This document shows positions 14,508 to 14,881 of a DNA stretch of 14,881 nt, one piece after another. The notes under the pieces are model-generated. The model saw only the letters and a list, made by a program, of their open reading frames with translations. It ran no database searches and was not told the origin of the DNA. Source of the DNA: Treponema sp. (GTDB lineage: Bacteria > Spirochaetota > Spirochaetia > Treponematales > Breznakiellaceae); assembly GCA_031268245.1 (NCBI GenBank), contig JAIRXN010000059.1:1-14881 (forward strand), given 5' to 3'. Position numbers and translations under genes: made by a program. Numbering within the stretch: the first letter of the stretch is position 1; each line of letters opens with the position of its first letter.

Positions 14508-14881
14508 ATGGAAATAATGGTGGATGCCGGTACAATAATATGTATTATTCTTAATGAACCGGAAAAACAAAGGATAATCACATTGACGGAAAGCGCGGAG
14601 CTTGCTGTACCGGAAATGATCCCATTCGAGATTGGGAATGCTTTATCCCGGATGTATAAAAGGAACCGGTTAAATGAAGAACAAATAATAAGGGCTTATG
14701 CATTATATGAAACATTACCCTTACGGATAGTAAAAGTAAACATGACAAAGGCATTAAAATTGTCATGTAAATATAATATTTATGCTTATGATGCATATTA
14801 TTTGGAAACATCATATAGATTAAATTTACCCTTATTAACATTGGATGGGCAAATGAAAAATAATGGGAAAGATATGAAAAT
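14508..14881 (+). CDS. vapC: PIN-domain (VapC-like) toxin, C-terminus cut by window edge
   Basis: The open frame from ATG 14508 runs off the window after 124 codons. It reads as a PIN-domain ribonuclease: MVDAGTIICIILNEPE at the start, VPEMIPFEIGNAL in the middle, then the NIYAYDAYYLETSYRLNLPLL region and LTLDGQM. The four conserved acidic residues that bind the metal are D6, E41, D95 and D113. VapC toxins cleave RNA and are normally held by a VapB antitoxin encoded just upstream. Here no antitoxin frame exists between this gene and por (the only ATG nearby, at 14434, stops after six codons), so the partner is either downstream, beyond the edge, or absent. The gene is more AT-rich than the rest of the window, especially after about 14660, which suggests horizontal acquisition. 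Start could also be ATG 14517. Few residues are likely missing, as the PIN fold is nearly complete. Confidence 0.85.
   Translation, partial: MEIMVDAGTIICIILNEPEKQRIITLTESAELAVPEMIPFEIGNALSRMYKRNRLNEEQIIRAYALYETLPLRIVKVNMTKALKLSCKYNIYAYDAYYLETSYRLNLPLLTLDGQMKNNGKDMK

Noticed and set aside
14578..14841. 87-codon minus-strand frame at the right edge
   Set aside because: Antisense shadow of the PIN-domain gene; the plus strand carries all four conserved acidic residues.

Overview
The window reads as bacterial chromosome from a spirochaete, most likely a Treponema-type organism. This is inferred from the relaxed spirochaete-like lipobox of the lipoprotein at 271, the gene of unknown function at 7696-9213 that resembles a protein family I associate with spirochaetes, and the anaerobic style of metabolism (single-chain pyruvate:ferredoxin oxidoreductase). 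No rRNA, tRNA, phage, insertion sequence or CRISPR array is visible, so the species cannot be fixed. Most genes are moderately GC-rich; the last ~540 bases are clearly more AT-rich.

Layout. (1) 1-3096, plus strand: the tail of a GLUG-type surface protein, a lipoprotein and a TonB-dependent outer-membrane receptor, packed with gaps of 0 and 3 bases, so probably one envelope/uptake operon. (2) 3097-3420: a promoter and a tandem glycine riboswitch whose second aptamer can compete with a hairpin that masks the ribosome binding site of the next gene. (3) 3421-7628, plus strand: gcvT-gcvH-gcvPA-gcvPB, the glycine cleavage system without its lipoamide dehydrogenase gene. (4) 7696-9213, minus strand: a conserved alpha-helical protein of unknown function, preceded by (5) 9298-10659, minus strand: citrate synthase. 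(6) 10738-14298, minus strand: pyruvate:ferredoxin oxidoreductase with its own promoter and a strong intrinsic terminator. (7) 14472-14881, plus strand: a divergent AT-rich PIN-domain (VapC-like) toxin gene, cut by the window edge, with a near-consensus promoter placed so that its mRNA would be leaderless or nearly so, and with no antitoxin gene upstream.

Together the central genes handle small carbon units. Pyruvate:ferredoxin oxidoreductase makes acetyl-CoA and reduced ferredoxin, citrate synthase uses acetyl-CoA, and glycine cleavage yields CO2, ammonia, NADH and methylene-tetrahydrofolate under direct glycine sensing. The most interesting signals are the riboswitch with a readable translational switch (3152-3423) and the solitary, apparently leaderless PIN toxin at the right edge. 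I found no clearly new multi-gene system.
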